From: Quillaja saponaria
Lineage: Eukaryota; Streptophyta; Magnoliopsida; Fabales; Quillajaceae
NCBI GenBank assembly: GCA_029379385.1
Contig: CM055613.1
Span: 11,674,001 to 11,738,000 of the forward strand
Length of the DNA stretch: 64,000 bases
Reading direction: 5' to 3'
A model generated the notes under the pieces. That model saw only the letters and a list, made by a program, of their open reading frames with translations, was not told the DNA's origin and did not search any database. Position 1 is the stretch's first letter; each line of letters starts with the position of its first letter. The translations under genes were made by a program, and so were the position numbers. Shown piece after piece: positions 63,046-64,000 of the stretch.

Positions 63046-64000
63046 ATGAACGAAGATCGTACTTGGTTTGAGGGTGACCGTAGTTGGATGCAAAGGAGGG
63101 TTGAGAACCGTAGGGTTACAGATGAGTTTATGTATAATGTAAATAAGTTTCTTTATTTTGCATATAGTCATCTGAGAATTGTAGATGATAATAATACAAT
63201 TCGATGCCCTTGTCTTGTTTGTAAGAACAAAAAGTGGATGTGTCGTGATGAAATAACTTTTCACTTGTTTAAGAATGGTTTCTTAACAAACTATAAGTGG
63301 TGGACCTTACTTGGGGAGGGTGAAGAGTGGTTAGGGGAAACTTCAAATGACCGAGGAGTTGATATCAGAGATTCAAGCAATCGGTATGTTGACATGGTTA
63401 TGGACGCTGCTGATCCAAATTTTAATTGGGATGAGGAGAGTCAACTTCCCGAGGAGCCAAATTCTAATGCAAAAAGGTTTTTTGAGTTGTTGCAAAATGC
63501 TGACGAGGAGTTGTGGGAAGGTTATAGTTGGCATACTCGGTTATCAGTAGTGACACAACTATTGAACTGTAAATCAGAGTTTAATATGAGTGAGAAATGC
63601 TATGACCGGATTGTTTCAGTTGTTAAGGGTATTTTGCCTAGAGGTGAGAAGTTACTTGCAAATTTTTACATATCAAAAAAATTAGTCCAGAAATTAGGAC
63701 TTGGATATGAGAAGATACATGTATGTCCCAACGATTGTATGCTTTACTATGGTGAAGCAGACAAGAAGTTACAAGAATGTCGTGTATGTGGGCATCTGAG
63801 ATATTAACCCAAGACCCGAATAAGTAAGAAAGATGTACCATATAAGATATTGCATCACTTTCCACTTGCAAAGAGGCTACAAAGACTGTATATGTCAAAA
63901 ACCACAGCTCAACATATGACATGGCATGATCGGAGATGTGCCACTGGTTTAATGATTCATCCAAGTGATGGTGAAGCATGGAAACACTTCGATGACAACT
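63046..64000 (+). pseudogene. CACTA transposase (TNP2 type), interrupted and cut by the window edge
   Basis: The frame opens MNEDRTWFEGDRSWMQRRVE and runs 253 residues to a TAA at 63805-63807. The N-terminal part is the transposon-associated domain of En/Spm proteins, including RCPCLVCKNKKW at about residues 52-65. The following part is the start of the TNP2-type transposase (ILPRGEKLLANFYISKKLV, HVCPNDCMLYYGE, CRVCGHLRY). After the stop, the same frame stays open to the window end and continues the family pattern (KKDVPYKILHHFPLAKRLQR, MTWHDRR, HPSDGEAWKHF). A single nonsense codon therefore splits the domain. The element is probably non-autonomous unless the stop is a sequence error. Confidence 0.88.

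Larger units (their letters stand above)
61268..64000 (+). mobile_element. CACTA (En/Spm) DNA transposon, left part, truncated by the window
   Basis: The element begins CACTACAAGAAAC at 61268, the diagnostic CACTA terminus. A subterminal array follows to about 61640, made of TTACCGACCAAC and GGTTGGTCGGTAA in both orientations. These pair into hairpins and are the expected transposase-binding repeats. A GC-richer leader with duplicated segments spans 61730-62030. Next come a 195-bp tandem repeat (62267-62740) and the transposase frame from 63046. The right end lies beyond the window, so target duplication (3 bp expected) and right inverted end could not be checked. Confidence 0.92.

Noticed and set aside
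1..64000. CRISPR arrays, rRNA or organelle insertions
   Set aside because: No regularly spaced short direct repeats, no rRNA-like blocks and no plastid or mitochondrial genes were seen. tRNA genes could not be excluded without a covariance search.

Overview
This is nuclear DNA of a flowering plant, almost certainly a eudicot. The genes are split by AT-rich GT-AG introns, the spacers are very AT-rich and full of transposon debris, and the proteins match eudicot families over their full length. The species cannot be fixed from the sequence. No organellar, bacterial, CRISPR or rRNA sequence was seen, and no tRNA was found by eye.

Eight protein-coding genes could be assembled exon by exon. Every predicted exon set sums to a whole number of codons. 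From left to right: (1) a nuclear gene for a bacterial-type L36 ribosomal protein, + strand, 4933-5654, with a non-coding first exon near 3350-3412. (2) A plant-specific protein of unknown function with a C-terminal EMVEFLVNVWEQEGMYD signature, + strand, 6764-9449, containing a GC-AG intron. (3) An EIN3-binding F-box protein (EBF1/EBF2) of ethylene signalling, + strand, 14669-17106. (4) The salt-tolerance kinase SOS2/CIPK24, - strand, 19801-30241, with 14 coding exons and 446 residues. (5) MRL7/RCB-type chloroplast biogenesis factor, + strand, 35034-37285, with an upstream 5' UTR exon. (6) A small TPR-like protein, + strand, 45082-46529. (7) An equilibrative nucleoside transporter of the ENT8 type, - strand, 47348-48903. 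(8) A YABBY5-type transcription factor, - strand, 56249-59318, with seven exons.

These genes are not an operon or an obvious functional cluster. Two arrangements stand out. CIPK24 and MRL7 are divergent, with their likely transcription starts only a few hundred bases apart. EBF1/CIPK24 and the TPR/ENT8 pair converge.

Transposons account for much of the rest. There is a Mutator-like element with an exact 9-bp target duplication and a LINE reverse-transcriptase remnant inside CIPK24 introns. A hAT-like derivative lies in the MRL7 leader intron, and a short hAT-type MITE lies near 50 kb. A degenerate repeat region spans 40.3-44.0 kb. A CACTA (En/Spm) element begins at 61268 and runs off the right edge; its transposase frame is interrupted by a stop. 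Several local tandem duplications are present, one of them a perfect 2 x 111 bp. The 10-14 kb, 37.5-40 kb and 51-56 kb spacers hold no gene that could be supported.
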